A stretch of 64,000 bases of DNA, taken from positions 5,208,001 to 5,272,000 of the forward strand of contig NZ_CP019428.1 of the NCBI RefSeq assembly GCF_009834565.1. The letters are read 5' to 3'. Position 1 is the first letter of the stretch. The number at the start of each line of letters is the position of its first letter. Position numbers and translations under genes: made by a program. This DNA is from Pseudomonas sp. R76 (GTDB lineage Bacteria > Pseudomonadota > Gammaproteobacteria > Pseudomonadales > Pseudomonadaceae). The notes under the pieces are model-generated. The model searched no databases. It was not told the origin of the DNA and saw only the letters and a program-made list of their open reading frames with translations. Positions 49,564-59,914 of the stretch are shown piece after piece.

Positions 49564-49963
49564 CAACCTGCTGGCTGACATGACCCAACTTGAGTACCTG
49601 AGCCTGACCAATAACCCGCTGAACCTGGCACCCGACATCAGCAACCTGTCGCAATTGGCCGCGCTTCATTTAAGCAACACCGGAATCAGCCAAGTACCCC
49701 GCGGCCTCTTCAGGCTGCCGGACCTGGAAACGGTAGACCTGAGCAACAACCTGATCAGCGAAATCCCGGCTGATTTGCTGGAGTCGACGGCGGTCTATGG
49801 CCAGGATTGCGATTTCAGTAACAACCAGTTATCGCCAAGGAGCGTGGGCTATCTCAGGCAACACTACCTGCGTACCGGCATTGATTTTCAGGTGGCCGCC
49901 GCCACTGTGGACGAGCACGGCGTGCCGCTGGTGGTGGTAGGCCCAACGCCGATGGAGGAGTAA
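49550..49963 (+). pseudogene. giant LRR protein, 3' part (IS-interrupted)
   Basis: Continues the second LRR block: INLLADMTQLEYLSLTNNPLNLAPDISNLSQLAALHLSNTGI and following, ending in a Val-rich tail and a stop at 49961-49963. True sequence resumes at 49564; the frame up to 49560 is IS right end. It has no start of its own. Alignment with the first LRR block of the 5' part restores the ...LTQAD-INLLADM... junction. Confidence 0.85.
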
Positions 49964-50944
49964 TCAGCCGCGCTCGGAAGGCACCGACGACAACTCGAAC
50001 GGGCTGCTGCTGCGCCGCTGGTTGCGATCTTCACGCGGCGTGGCGCCGAAGAAGTTGCGGTAGGCGCTGGAGAAGTGTGGCCCCGAGGAGAAACCGCACG
50101 ACAGGCCGATCTGGATGATCGACTTGCTGGTTTGCATGAGCATCTGGCGCGCCTTGTTCAGGCGCAGCTCCAGGTAGTACTGGCTGGGAACGCGATTGAG
50201 GTATTGCTTGAAGATGCGCTCCAGTTGTCGTCGCGAGACGCACACATGCTGGGCGATTTCGTCGGTGGTCAGCGGCTCTTCGATGTTGGCTTCCATCAGC
50301 AACACGGCCTGGGTCAGCTTTGGATGGCTGGAGCCCAGGCGGTTTTGCAGCGGGATACGCTGGCGCTCACCGCCTTCGCGGATGCGCTCCACCACCAGTT
50401 CTTCGGAAACGGCACCGGCCAGTTCGGCGCCGTGGTCACGGGCCAGTACCGCCAGCAGCAGGTCGAGTACCGACATGCCACCGCAGGCGGTCAGGCGATC
50501 ACGGTCCCAGTCGAACAGATGGCTGGTGGCGATGACCTTGGGGAAACGCTCGGCGAAATCGTCCTGCCAGCGCCAGTGCACGGCGGCGCGGTAACCGTCG
50601 AGCAGGCCGAGTTGGGCCAGCGGGTACACACCGGCTGACAAGCCGCCGATCACACACCCGGCGCGTACCAACTGCTTGAGCGCAGTACTCAGTTGGGACG
50701 CGATGACGGTCGGCGGCTCGTCGGCCAGCAGGAACAGCTTCTGGAAACCTTCGAGCTTGCCGGCCCACGGCTCACCCGGCAATTGCCAGGCGCCGTCGGT
50801 GGCAGGCTCGGCGAGCAGGAACGACAACTCGTAGACCACGTCCGGATGCACCCGCTGAGCAACGCGCAAGGCCTCCTCAGCCAGCGCAAGCGTCAGGGCT
50901 TTTGTGCTGGGCCAAATCAGGAAACCAATTTTATGGGCGGTCAT
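49964..50944 (-). CDS. argR: arginine-responsive AraC-type regulator ArgR
   Basis: Activates arginine uptake and catabolism, represses synthesis genes. The 326-aa protein has a DJ-1/PfpI-like N-terminal domain (about 5-190) and a C-terminal AraC HTH (about 215-320) with TTDEIAQHVCVSRRQLERIFKQYLNRVPSQYYLELRLNKARQML and FSSGPHFSSAYRNFFG. Last gene of the aot cluster, as in P. aeruginosa. An intergenic REPIN separates it from aotP. Confidence 0.96.
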   Translation of the reverse strand: MTAHKIGFLIWPSTKALTLALAEEALRVAQRVHPDVVYELSFLLAEPATDGAWQLPGEPWAGKLEGFQKLFLLADEPPTVIASQLSTALKQLVRAGCVIGGLSAGVYPLAQLGLLDGYRAAVHWRWQDDFAERFPKVIATSHLFDWDRDRLTACGGMSVLDLLLAVLARDHGAELAGAVSEELVVERIREGGERQRIPLQNRLGSSHPKLTQAVLLMEANIEEPLTTDEIAQHVCVSRRQLERIFKQYLNRVPSQYYLELRLNKARQMLMQTSKSIIQIGLSCGFSSGPHFSSAYRNFFGATPREDRNQRRSSSPFELSSVPSERG

Positions 50945-51039
50945 GGAATGCTATCCGAAGCGAGTAACGGTAATGAAGACAAGGGCCAATGCTAGCCCGG
51001 AAACCAACACAAATCTCTAAAGCGGGTGAAGATCCAAAT

Positions 51040-51127
51040 GTGGGAGCGGGCTTGCTCGCGAATGCGGTGGGCCAGATACACATCTACTCACTGACCCACC
51101 GCTTTCGCGAGCAAGCCCGCTCCCACA
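51040..51127. repeat. REP inverted pair, type B
   Basis: GTGGGAGCGGGCTTGCTCGCG from 51040 with its inverse CGCGAGCAAGCCCGCTCCCAC ending at 51126, a different family from the GGCTTGCCTGCGAT type. Confidence 0.9.
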
Positions 51128-51192
51128 TTAGATTGGGATCTATTTCAAGACTGCGAAGCATGCACTAAACCGGTGCACAAAAGCAGCCTTGA

Positions 51193-51957
51193 TTACTTCA
51201 GGCTACCCGACAAAAACTGCTGCAAACGCTCGGACTGCGGGTTCACCAGCACTTCACGCGGGTTGCCACGTTCTTCGACGATGCCTTTGTGCAAAAACAC
51301 CAGCTGGTTCGACACTTCACGGGCAAAGCCCATTTCGTGGGTCACGACCACCATGGTGCGGCCTTCCTGGGCCAGGTCCTGCATCACCTTGAGTACTTCG
51401 CCGACCAGTTCCGGGTCGAGGGCCGAGGTCGGTTCATCGAACAGCATCACCTCAGGCTCCATCGCCAGGGCACGGGCAATCGCCACGCGCTGCTGCTCGC
51501 CACCGGACATGTGGCCTGGGAACGCATCCTTGCGATGGCCCACGCCGACTTTGGCCAGGTAATGCTCGGCTTTTTCGCGCGCGTCTTTTTTCGACATGCC
51601 CAGCACGTGCACCGGCGCTTCCATCACGTTTTCAAGCGCGGTCATGTGCGACCACAGGTTGAAATGCTGGAACACCATCGACAGGCGCGAACGCATACGC
51701 TGCAGCTGCTTCGGGTCGGCGGCCTTCATGGCGCCGTCCTTGTTGGCCACCAGTTTCAGCTCTTCGTTATTGAGCAGAATCTTGCCGGCGTGGGGTTGCT
51801 CGAGCAGGTTGATGCAGCGCAAAAAGGTACTTTTGCCCGAACCACTGGAACCGATGATGCTGATCACATCACCGGCCGCTGCGGCCAGGGACACACCTTT
51901 GAGCACTTCATGACTGCCATAGCGTTTATGCAGGTCTTGGACTTCAAGTTTGTACAT
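51193..51957 (-). CDS. aotP: arginine/ornithine ABC transporter ATP-binding protein
   Basis: Cytoplasmic ATPase energising the Aot importer. ATG 51957 ([14 protein letters not shown]) gives 254 aa; the five-residue extension is rejected. Walker [10 protein letters not shown] (~42-50), Q-loop FQHFNLW, signature MSGGEQQR, Walker B VMLFDEP, H-loop VVTHEMGF: complete polar amino-acid ABC set. Confidence 0.96.
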   Translation of the reverse strand: MYKLEVQDLHKRYGSHEVLKGVSLAAAAGDVISIIGSSGSGKSTFLRCINLLEQPHAGKILLNNEELKLVANKDGAMKAADPKQLQRMRSRLSMVFQHFNLWSHMTALENVMEAPVHVLGMSKKDAREKAEHYLAKVGVGHRKDAFPGHMSGGEQQRVAIARALAMEPEVMLFDEPTSALDPELVGEVLKVMQDLAQEGRTMVVVTHEMGFAREVSNQLVFLHKGIVEERGNPREVLVNPQSERLQQFLSGSLK

Positions 51958-51984
51958 GCGGTCGGTTCTCACAAAAACAGGTGG

Positions 51985-53097
51985 TCAGTCGTTGAGCAAG
52001 CGCCCGTGACGCAGCGCTTCGCGCCCCGCCACCTTGGCCAGCCAGAAACCCGCTTGGGCATAACGTAGCCGTTCAACGGCAAACAACACCCCCGAGGTGC
52101 CCGCGCAGACAATGCTCACGCGATCAGTCAGAGGGTCAATCACTTCAAAAATCTCATCGCCCGCTTCAACCCGGTCACCGGCTTTACGCAGGTAACTGAT
52201 CACACCGGCATGGGGCGCGAACAGCAGTTCGGTGCCTTCGAAGGGCAAGCCTTCGCAGGGTTCGTGCTGCGGCGCGGGCCATTCGCCTTTGATCAGGCCT
52301 TGCTCGGCGAGGAACGCGAGGATGCCTTCAGCGTGGAAGACCGCTTCGTCGCGGCCCGTGTCAGCCTGGCCACCCAGCTCCAGCGTGGTCGCCAGACAGG
52401 CCAGTGGAATCTGCGCGTTCGGGAATGCCCGCGACAGACGCAACCACGGCAACGAGCAGGCTTCATCGAACGAGCTGCCGCCGGAATCTTCCGCCAGCAG
52501 GCCGACCTTCACATTCAAATGCGCCGACAACGAACGCCACTGCGGCCAATGCTGCGGCAGCGCGTACATGTGCAGCGCGGCTTCGGCGTCGCAATGCAGG
52601 TCGAGGACGATATCGGCGGTGCAGGCGTGGCTGAGCAGCACCCGTTGCATGCCTTGCAGCTGGCTGCTCGGCTGGGGCAATGCATTGAGTGCATCGGTCA
52701 TTGCCTGGCGAATCATGCGCACATTGGCGTGCGGGTCATCGCCCAGCTTGCCCTTTAGCCGCTCGGTAACCGGCTCGCTCAACTCGACGAAATCACGATT
52801 GAAATTCTTGCCGCTGCCGACTTCGAAACGGCCTTGGTGGCTGCCTTGCAGCAACTGGCCCAGGCCCATTGGGTTGGCCACCGGCACCAGCTCGATCACG
52901 CCATTGAGCGCGCCTTGCTGTTCCAGTTCGGTGAGGCGTTTTTTCAACTCCCAGGCCGCGCGCATGCCGGGCAATTCATCGGCGTGCAGGCTGGCCTGGA
53001 TGTAGGCCTTGCGCTCGCCGCTGCCGAAACGAAACACGCTCAGCTGGCGCTCGCAGCCCAGGTGGCCCCAGGGCAACAGGTGATCGATACGTTCCAT
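51985..53097 (-). CDS. aotO: succinylglutamate desuccinylase/aspartoacylase-family protein AotO
   Basis: A 370-aa AstE/aspartoacylase-like protein of the aot operon. ASLHADELPGMRAAWELKKRL carries the zinc His/Glu, and CTADIVLDLHCDAEA the second zinc His. It starts one base after the aotM stop, so it is cotranscribed. Reported not to be needed for uptake in P. aeruginosa; substrate uncertain. Confidence 0.88.
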   Translation of the reverse strand: MERIDHLLPWGHLGCERQLSVFRFGSGERKAYIQASLHADELPGMRAAWELKKRLTELEQQGALNGVIELVPVANPMGLGQLLQGSHQGRFEVGSGKNFNRDFVELSEPVTERLKGKLGDDPHANVRMIRQAMTDALNALPQPSSQLQGMQRVLLSHACTADIVLDLHCDAEAALHMYALPQHWPQWRSLSAHLNVKVGLLAEDSGGSSFDEACSLPWLRLSRAFPNAQIPLACLATTLELGGQADTGRDEAVFHAEGILAFLAEQGLIKGEWPAPQHEPCEGLPFEGTELLFAPHAGVISYLRKAGDRVEAGDEIFEVIDPLTDRVSIVCAGTSGVLFAVERLRYAQAGFWLAKVAGREALRHGRLLND

Positions 53098-53098
53098 A

Positions 53099-53797
53099 TC
53101 AGTGCTTCCGTGGAGCCAGGTAGCTCAGCCAGCGGCGCTCGGCCAATTTGAACAGGCGCACCAGGATAAAGGTCAGGCACAGGTAGAACACGCCGGCCGT
53201 GATATAGGCTTCGAACGGCAGGTAGAACTGGGCGTTTACCGTGCGCGCGGCACCGGTGATGTCGATCAAGGTGACGATGGACGCCAGGCTGGTGGTCTGC
53301 AGCATCATGATCACTTCGTTGCTGTACTGCGGCAGCGCGCGGCGCAGGGCCGACGGCAGCAGGATGCGGCGGTACAGCTTGTAGCGCGACATGCCCATGG
53401 CCTTGGCCGCTTCGATCTCGCCATTCGGCGTGGCCTTGAGGCTACCGGCGATAATCTCGGCGGTGTAGGCGCTGGTGTTGATCGCAAAGGCCAGGCACGC
53501 GCAGAACGTGGCGCTGGACAGCAGCGGCCACATGAAGCTCTCGCGTACGGCTTCAAATTGCGCCAAACCGTAGTAGATCAAAAACAGCTGCACCAGCATC
53601 GGCGTGCCGCGGATCACGTAGGTGTAGAGCCAGGCGGCGCCATTCACGATCGGCTGCTTGGACACACGCATCAAGCCCAAAGGCAAGGCGGCGAGCAAGC
53701 CGAAGAACAGCGAGATGGCGAGCAATTTCAAGGTGGTAACCAAGCCGCCGAGGTACAGCGGCATGGCGTCCCAGATGACGTTGTAGTCGAAGATCAT
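53099..53797 (-). CDS. aotM: arginine/ornithine ABC transporter permease AotM
   Basis: Inner-membrane permease, 232 aa, His/Glu/Gln/Arg/opine type with about five helices. EAA loop: EIEAAKAMGMSRYKLYRRILLPSALR. TYVIRGTPMLVQLFLIYYG is the other conserved block. Overlaps aotQ by 4 bp (ATGA). Confidence 0.96.
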   Translation of the reverse strand: MIFDYNVIWDAMPLYLGGLVTTLKLLAISLFFGLLAALPLGLMRVSKQPIVNGAAWLYTYVIRGTPMLVQLFLIYYGLAQFEAVRESFMWPLLSSATFCACLAFAINTSAYTAEIIAGSLKATPNGEIEAAKAMGMSRYKLYRRILLPSALRRALPQYSNEVIMMLQTTSLASIVTLIDITGAARTVNAQFYLPFEAYITAGVFYLCLTFILVRLFKLAERRWLSYLAPRKH

Positions 53798-54483
53798 AGA
53801 TCAGCCGCCCTTACGCCTACCGAGTAGCGCTTCTCAAGATAGCGCAGGGCCAGCAACGACACGCTGGTGATCACCAGGTACATCGCCGCCACTGCGAGGA
53901 AGAAGGTAAAAGGCTCGCGGGTGGCATCTGCCGCCTGCTTGGCCTTGAACATCATGTCTTGCAGGCCCACCACCGAAATCAGCGCGGTGGCCTTGGTCAA
54001 TACCAGCCAGTTGTTGGTGAAACCAGGGATCGCCAGCCGAATCATCTGCGGCACCATCACCCGGAAAAACACCTGGAAACTGCTCATGCCATACGCAAGG
54101 CCGGCCTCGGCCTGGCCCTTGGGAATGGCCATGAAGGCGCCACGAAAGGTTTCCGAGAGGTAGGCGCCAAAGATGAAACCCAGGGTGCCGATACCGGCGG
54201 CCAAGGGGTTCAAGTCGATATAGTCGTCATAGCCGAGCATCGGCGCGACGCGGTTGAGCAAGTCCTGACCGCCGTAAAAAATCAGCAGGATCAGCACCAG
54301 GTCGGGGATCCCGCGGATCACCGTGGAGTACAAGTCACCCAGCCAGGCCAACCAGCGCACCGGCGACAGGCGTAACGCGACCCCGATCAGACCCAGAACA
54401 ATGGCCAAGGCCATGGACGACAAGGCGAGCTGAAGCGTCAACCATGCGCCATCGAGGATGACGGCCCCGTAGCCTTTCAACAT
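53794..54483 (-). CDS. aotQ: arginine/ornithine ABC transporter permease AotQ
   Basis: Partner permease of AotM, 229 aa. YSTVIRGIPDLVLILLIFYGG and QAEAGLAYGMSSFQVFFRVMVPQMIRLAIPG (EAA loop) define the family. Starts 91 bp after aotJ. Confidence 0.96.
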   Translation of the reverse strand: MLKGYGAVILDGAWLTLQLALSSMALAIVLGLIGVALRLSPVRWLAWLGDLYSTVIRGIPDLVLILLIFYGGQDLLNRVAPMLGYDDYIDLNPLAAGIGTLGFIFGAYLSETFRGAFMAIPKGQAEAGLAYGMSSFQVFFRVMVPQMIRLAIPGFTNNWLVLTKATALISVVGLQDMMFKAKQAADATREPFTFFLAVAAMYLVITSVSLLALRYLEKRYSVGVRAADL

Positions 54484-54574
54484 GATTCAGGTCCTCGAAA
54501 AGGGGGATGAAAAAATGGCGCAAACCGCAGGAATTCTGTTGCTTGCGCCATTCTGGACAGACAGCTAGGACGAG

Positions 54575-55360
54575 TTACTTAGGGTCAGCGCCGTAAATAT
54601 CGAAGTCGAAGTATTTGTCCTGGATTTTCTTGTATTCGCCGTTGGCACGGATCGCTGCGATGGCCGCGTTGATCTTGTCCAGCTCGGCCTTGTCGCCTTT
54701 ACGTACAGCGATGCCAATGCCGTCGCCGAAGTACTTGGCGTCGGTGAACTGTGGGCCCACGAACGCGTAGCCTTTACCGGCCGGGGTTTTCAGGAAGCCG
54801 TCTTGCAGCAGGGTGGCGTCAGCCACGGTGCCGTCGAGGCGACCGGCTTCCACGTCCAGGTAGATTTCGTTCTGCGAGCTGTAAGGCACAACCGTGGCGC
54901 CTTTAGGGGCCAGGACTTCCTTGGCGAAGCGATCGTGGATCGAACCGCGTTGCACGCCGATTTTCTTGCCTTTCAATTCATCCAGGCTGTCGCTGACCTG
55001 GGTGCCTTCCTTCATCACCAGCTGCGCTGGGCTCAGGTAGTAGCGGTTGGTGAAGTCCACGGACTTCTTGCGGTCTTCAGTGATGGACATGGACGACAGG
55101 ATGGCGTCGATCTTGCGCACTTTGAGCGCAGGGATCAGGCCGTCGAATTCTTGCTCAACCCACACGCACTTGACCTTCATCTCGGCGCACAGGGCGTTGC
55201 CGATGTCGTAGTCAAACCCGACGATGCTGCCATCCGGCGCCTTCGAGGCAAACGGAGGGTAAGCCGCTTCGATACCAATCTTCAGGGGCTTTTCATCAGC
55301 GAAAGCCTGCATCGACAGCACGGACAGCGCCAGGGCGCCCAACAGCACAAGTTTCTTCAT
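54575..55360 (-). CDS. aotJ: arginine/ornithine periplasmic binding protein AotJ
   Basis: Captures arginine and ornithine in the periplasm. ATG 55360 ([25 protein letters not shown] seven bases upstream) gives 261 aa with a signal peptide cleaved near residue 21. [32 protein letters not shown] is the family 3 solute-binding signature. First gene of aotJQMOP-argR; the ArgR box lies upstream. Confidence 0.96.
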   Translation of the reverse strand: MKKLVLLGALALSVLSMQAFADEKPLKIGIEAAYPPFASKAPDGSIVGFDYDIGNALCAEMKVKCVWVEQEFDGLIPALKVRKIDAILSSMSITEDRKKSVDFTNRYYLSPAQLVMKEGTQVSDSLDELKGKKIGVQRGSIHDRFAKEVLAPKGATVVPYSSQNEIYLDVEAGRLDGTVADATLLQDGFLKTPAGKGYAFVGPQFTDAKYFGDGIGIAVRKGDKAELDKINAAIAAIRANGEYKKIQDKYFDFDIYGADPK

Positions 55361-55517
55361 CTTGGGACTCCATCGGTATAGGGCAAAAAGCAGAATGAGC
55401 CGTGGCCCACGATGCGACTTAAGTGAAACCGAATAGCGGTGCTGCGTCCTACCCCGAATTGATACTGGAGACGACGAGCGAGTGATCGGCATTCTAACGA
55501 CAGGCCGGAAGCCGATA

Positions 55518-55533
55518 TTTCCTCAATGCGACA
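55518..55533 (-). promoter_or_regulatory. ArgR box upstream of aotJ
   Basis: Minus-strand TGTCGC-N8-AA at 55533-55518, the same pattern as upstream of aruC, about 160 bp before the aotJ start. Supports ArgR control of the uptake operon. Confidence 0.65.
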
Positions 55534-55810
55534 ACAATTTACAGAAGCACTGAGAAAGCGGTTCCAGCACATTGACAGCCTCTGTTTTTTATGCAGAGAC
55601 AAAAGATATTAAACCTGTTGATGCTGCAAATTGCGGGCCTATTATTCGCAAACCCTTCTAGCACGGCAAGTCTGGCGTTAAATCTTATTTCTGAGGGTGT
55701 CTAAAACGCGGGTTTTCGGGGCATAGGTGTAGCACATTGCCTCAGGATTGGGCGCGGGGTTACACATTTGCTGGTCTCGGTAACATTCAGAAACGTCCTA
55801 CGCATGAAGT

Positions 55811-56530
55811 CGATATTTATTGGCCTACGCATAGATCGTTCCCACGCTTTGCGTGGGAATACATCCTGTGACGCTCTGCGTCACGCCCCAAGAGCAGACG
55901 CGGAGCGTCCAGGGCGGCATTCCCACGCGGAGCCTGGGAACGATCATTGTGGTATGCACGCCAAAGGTGGGAGCTGGCTTGCCTGCGATAGCGGTCTGTC
56001 AGCCAACCCACCTGTGCCTGACACACCCTCATCGCAGGCAAGCCAGCTCCCACAGTGATCCGGTTTCGCCAGCGATATTTATTGGCCTACGTATAGATCG
56101 TTCCCACGCTCTGCGTGGGAATACATCCTGTGACGCTCTGCGTCACGCCTCAAGAGCAGACGCGGAGCGTCCAGGGCGGCATTCCCACGCGGAGCCTGGG
56201 AACGATCATTGTGGTATGCACGCCAAAGGTGGGAGCTGGCTTGCCTGCGATAGCGGTCTGTCAGCCAACCCACCTGTGCCTGACACACCCTCATCGCAGG
56301 CAAGCCAGCTCCCACAGTGATCCGGTTTCGCCAGCGATATTTATTGGCCTACGTATAGATCGTTCCCACGCTCTGCGTGGGAATACATCCTGTGACGCTC
56401 TGCGTCACGCCTCAAGAGCAGACGCGGAGCGTACAGGGCGGCATTCCCACGCGGAGCCTGGGAACGATCATTGTGGTATGCACGCCAAAGGTGGGAGCTG
56501 GCTTGCCTGCGATAGCGGTCTGTCAGCCAA
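55811..56530. repeat. 262-bp tandem repeat, 2.75 copies
   Basis: Units start at 55811, 56073 and 56335; the third is cut after ~196 bp. Each holds an inverted pair around GATCGTTCCCACGC and GCCTGGGAACGATC, then a type A REP pair. Units 2 and 3 are nearly identical; unit 1 differs at several bases. Stops in most frames and repeat-derived ORFs show it is not coding. Confidence 0.92.
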
Positions 56531-56542
56531 TACAATCCAAAT

Positions 56543-56630
56543 GTGGGAGCGGGCTTGCTCGCGAATGCGGTGTATCAGTTAGCAGATGTGTAGCTGACCC
56601 ACCGCATTCGCGAGCAAGCCCGCTCCCACA
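56543..56630. repeat. REP inverted pair, type B
   Basis: GTGGGAGCGGGCTTGCTCGCG and its inverse; same family as 51040-51127. It replaces the end of the third tandem unit. Confidence 0.9.
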
Positions 56631-56657
56631 GGGGATTTGCATCGGTTTCGAATTTCC

Positions 56658-56694
56658 AAAAAAAAGCCCCACCCAGCTCACGCCAAATGGGGCT
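56658..56694 (-). terminator. terminator of acsA
   Basis: AGCCCCA (56665-56671) pairs with TGGGGCT (56688-56694), A-run on the left = U-tail on minus RNA. Confidence 0.85.
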
Positions 56695-56713
56695 CTGCAC
56701 CACCTAGCCCGCC

Positions 56714-58669
56714 TTACGCGACGTTCATGGTCTTGTGCGTTTCAATCAAATGCGCCACCACACCTGGGTCTGCCAGCGTGGAGATATCCCCCAACCCGTC
56801 ATACTCAGCCGTGGCAATCTTGCGCAGAATCCGGCGCATGATTTTCCCCGAGCGCGTCTTCGGCAAGCCCGGCGCCCACTGGATTACATCCGGCGAAGCA
56901 ATCGGCCCGATCTCTTTGCGCACCCAGTTTTTCAGCTCCAGGCGCAGCGCTTCGTTTGGCTCCTCGCCGTTTTTCAGCGTGACATACACATAGATGCCCT
57001 GCCCTTTGATGTCGTGCGGCACACCCACCACCGCCGCTTCGGCGACTTTAGGGTGAGCAACCATGGCGCTTTCAATCTCGGCCGTGCCCATGCGGTGGCC
57101 AGACACGTTCAACACGTCATCCACGCGGCCGGTGATCCAGTAGTAGCCGTCCTCGTCACGACGCGCACCGTCACCGGTGAAGTACATGCCACGGAACGTC
57201 TTGAAATAGGTGTCGACGAAACGGTCATGGTCGCCATACAGCGTGCGCGCCTGGCCTGGCCACGAATCCAGAATCACCAGGTTGCCTTCAGCCGCACCTT
57301 CGATCAGGTTGCCCAGGTTATCCACCAGCGCCGGCACCACGCCAAAGAACGGGCGTGCCGCGGAACCCGGCTTGAGCGCGTGAGCGCCCGGCAGCGGGCT
57401 CATCATGCTGCCGCCGGTTTCGGTCTGCCACCAAGTGTCGACGATCGGGCAACGGGATTGGCCGACGTTCTTGTAGTACCAGTCCCAGGCTTCCGGGTTG
57501 ATCGGCTCGCCCACCGAACCGAGCAGGCGCAGGCTGCTGCCATCGGCGCCTTCCACGGCAGCGGTGCCAGAGGCCATCATCGCGCGTATCGCGGTCGGCG
57601 CGGTGTAGAGGATATTGACCTTGTGCTTGTCGACAATCTTCGCCACCCGCGTGATATCCGGGTAGTTCGGCACACCTTCGAACAGCAGCGTGGTCGCGCC
57701 GTTCGCCAGCGGGCCGTAAACAATATAAGTGTGGCCGGTGACCCAGCCGACGTCGGCGGTGCACCAGTAGATTTCGCCCGGGCGGTAGTCGAACACACGC
57801 TCGTGGGTCAGGGCTGCATACAGCAAGTAGCCGCCGGTGGTGTGCTGCACGCCTTTGGGTTTGCCGGTGGAACCCGAGGTATAGAGGATGAACAGCGCTT
57901 CTTCGGCGCCCATCTCTTTCGGCGCACACACGGTGCCCGCCACTTTCATCAGGTCTTCGTACCAGATGTCGCGATGCTGGTTCCACTTGATGTTGCCATT
58001 GGTGCGCTTGCACACGATGACTTTCTGGATGCTGCTGGTTTCCGGGTTGGTCAGCGCGTCGTCGACGTTGGCCTTCAGCGGAATTTTCTTACCGGCGCGG
58101 ATGCCTTCGTCGGCGGTGATCACCACCTTCGACTTACAGTCGATGATGCGACCGGCCAGGGCTTCCGGCGAAAAGCCGCCAAACACCACGGAGTGAATCG
58201 CACCGATGCGGGTACAGGCCAGCATGGCGACCACGGCTTCGGGGATCATCGGCATATAGATAGTCACCACGTCGCCGCGGTGCACATCCTGGCCGCGCAG
58301 GGCGTTGGCGAACTTGCAGACTTCTTCATGCAGCTCGCGGTAGGTGATGGTGCGGCTTTCGGAAGGGTCATCGCCTTCCCAGATGATCGCCGCCTGATCG
58401 CCACGCTCAGCGAGGTGACGGTCCAGGCAGTTGTAGGAAACGTTCAAGGTGCCATCAGCGAACCATTTGATGTCGACATGGTGGTCGTCGAAAGAGGTCT
58501 GCTTCACCGCGGTGAAAGGCTTGACCCAGTCAAGGCGCTTGGCTTGCTCGCGCCAGAAGCCATCGGGGTTGACCACCGACTGCTGGTACATGGCCTTGTA
58601 GGTCGCCTCGTCGGTCAGCGTGTTGGCTGCTACTTCGGGGCGAACGGGGTACAGGGAAGCCGCACTCAT
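56714..58669 (-). CDS. acsA: acetyl-CoA synthetase
   Basis: Activates acetate to acetyl-CoA through acetyl-AMP. 651 aa, the usual size. Core motifs: [13 protein letters not shown] (P-loop), [31 protein letters not shown], and the C-terminal [13 protein letters not shown] with the regulatory lysine acetylated in Acs enzymes. Neighbour of aotJ as in P. aeruginosa. ATG 58669. Confidence 0.97.
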   Translation of the reverse strand: MSAASLYPVRPEVAANTLTDEATYKAMYQQSVVNPDGFWREQAKRLDWVKPFTAVKQTSFDDHHVDIKWFADGTLNVSYNCLDRHLAERGDQAAIIWEGDDPSESRTITYRELHEEVCKFANALRGQDVHRGDVVTIYMPMIPEAVVAMLACTRIGAIHSVVFGGFSPEALAGRIIDCKSKVVITADEGIRAGKKIPLKANVDDALTNPETSSIQKVIVCKRTNGNIKWNQHRDIWYEDLMKVAGTVCAPKEMGAEEALFILYTSGSTGKPKGVQHTTGGYLLYAALTHERVFDYRPGEIYWCTADVGWVTGHTYIVYGPLANGATTLLFEGVPNYPDITRVAKIVDKHKVNILYTAPTAIRAMMASGTAAVEGADGSSLRLLGSVGEPINPEAWDWYYKNVGQSRCPIVDTWWQTETGGSMMSPLPGAHALKPGSAARPFFGVVPALVDNLGNLIEGAAEGNLVILDSWPGQARTLYGDHDRFVDTYFKTFRGMYFTGDGARRDEDGYYWITGRVDDVLNVSGHRMGTAEIESAMVAHPKVAEAAVVGVPHDIKGQGIYVYVTLKNGEEPNEALRLELKNWVRKEIGPIASPDVIQWAPGLPKTRSGKIMRRILRKIATAEYDGLGDISTLADPGVVAHLIETHKTMNVA

Positions 58670-59066
58670 CTTTCTTACCTCGGTGACAATAGTTGTTTTT
58701 GTATGCCCTGTTGTAGCCGGGGCGCCCCCATAGAACCATTCGACGATGGTAGTAACAAGCCCCTACAAATTGCCCTGCCATGCCGATTTACGGCTCTGGC
58801 CCGCGCTCTGCGCGGCTTTCACGCCGGATGAAAAAACCTTTACCACGGGATTGTTACAAAAACCGCCAATAGTGTTTATCAAAAGCACGGGTATATGAAT
58901 ATAACGCGTGCGCCTAAAATCAACGCCGTCAACAAGACACTGCGATTAACAACGTAACAGCCCCCACGAAGGCAACGTTAATCCGAACTTCCCAACTCTT
59001 AAGTTACACACGTGGCCTCACAAGGGCCCCGTGACCCCTTTCGCCCTGAAGAAGGTAAATACAGTA
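58670..59066. other. acsA-DUF2790 divergent intergenic region
   Basis: 397 bp without a gene. It holds the promoters of divergent acsA and the DUF2790 gene; I see no operator I can name. Confidence 0.5.
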
Positions 59067-59336
59067 ATGAAAGCTCTCGTAGTTATGGCCCTCAGCAGCT
59101 TGTGCGCCACCGCCGCCCTGGCCGACGAGGCCCCGACCGAGCTGGCCGGCCAGAACGCCCCGATCGTTGAAGATTACACCTACAGCACACACTTGGATGT
59201 GGCCAAAGTATTGTCCATGAGTACTGTTCCGGAAGTCTGCCAGGTTGTACCGGTGCAAATGGAATATGAAGACTCACAGGGTCAACGTCATATTCTTAAT
59301 TACCAAGTAATGGGTAATGGTTGTTCTAACGGGTAA
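59067..59336 (+). CDS. DUF2790 family exported protein
   Basis: An 89-aa periplasmic protein: signal peptide MKALVVMALSSLCATAALA with cleavage near residue 19. Mature part YSTHLDVAKVLSMSTVPEVCQVVPVQMEYEDSQGQRHILNYQVMGNGCSNG matches DUF2790 (LDVAKV-x-S, C-x-VVP-x-x-M-x-YEDSQG, VMG-x-GC). The two Cys likely form a disulfide. ATG 59067 chosen over in-frame upstream codons because the signal peptide begins there. Function unknown. Confidence 0.85.
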   Translation: MKALVVMALSSLCATAALADEAPTELAGQNAPIVEDYTYSTHLDVAKVLSMSTVPEVCQVVPVQMEYEDSQGQRHILNYQVMGNGCSNG

Positions 59337-59914
59337 TAATTATTGAATCAGGTTTAAACCCGGATCTTGGTCGCCGCAAGAAATCGTTCTTGCGGCCAAG
59401 AACCTCTCTGCACCCCACCACGCAATAAAGGTGGGAGCTGGCTTGCCTGCGATGGCGATTGCAGCCTTTTTACACCGCCCAAAACCCGCCACCGCCCCGC
59501 CTCACCCAGCCCGCCAAAAACTATCCCACCGCCCGTCAAAAAATTCCTGCCCCGGCAAAGCCTTGCAAACACGCGCCTTGGCCGAAAACCAAGCCATTTT
59601 GGCGCTCAATCGTGACCATCCGCCGCAACACAAAGTCGAATTTTTCCCTATAATGCGCGGGTAAATCGGGCCTGCAATATCCCTTTACACTGGGATGAAG
59701 AGCCAGACCTGAGGCCTCCCGCTGGAGCATGCACCAGTCGCTCCGCCCCTCAGCCTCAAGCAGAGCACCCGTTACCCAATTCCGTTTAATGCCTGCGCGA
59801 GCTGTTGCAACAAACGATTCCTTAAGATCCACCGCGGCCTCAGGGCCGTGTGAACACCCAACCATCCGGTTTCACACGGGCACCTTTGAGCCCTCACGCA
59901 GGAGACGACACGTC
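59337..59914. other. nrdB upstream region and structured leader
   Basis: Contains a solitary type A REP half (59431-59455), a TATAAT at 59649-59654 without a good -35, and a ~255-base leader. Leader inverted repeats include CCGTGTGAA (59846-59854) with TTCACACGG (59871-59879), a GGCC/GGCC hairpin near 59837-59847, and CTGAGG/CCTCAG near 59709-59756. nrdB's ribosome binding site AGGAG is at 59900-59904. Confidence 0.5.
59431..59455. repeat. single REP half-element, type A
   Basis: GTGGGAGCTGGCTTGCCTGCG once, with no inverted partner nearby. Confidence 0.75.

Noticed and set aside
55811..56530. CRISPR array
   Set aside because: Repeats are 262 bp with no spacer structure and no cas genes nearby.
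55853..56582. Repeated 155-aa and 78-aa frames
   Set aside because: They are the translated 262-bp tandem repeats, not genes.
56735..58831. 698-aa open frame opposite acsA
   Set aside because: Shadow of acsA codon bias; no family resemblance.
59729..59914. 62-codon N-terminal extension of nrdB
   Set aside because: Sequence is not NrdB-like, contains leader hairpins, and the ribosome binding site AGGAG fits ATG 59915.
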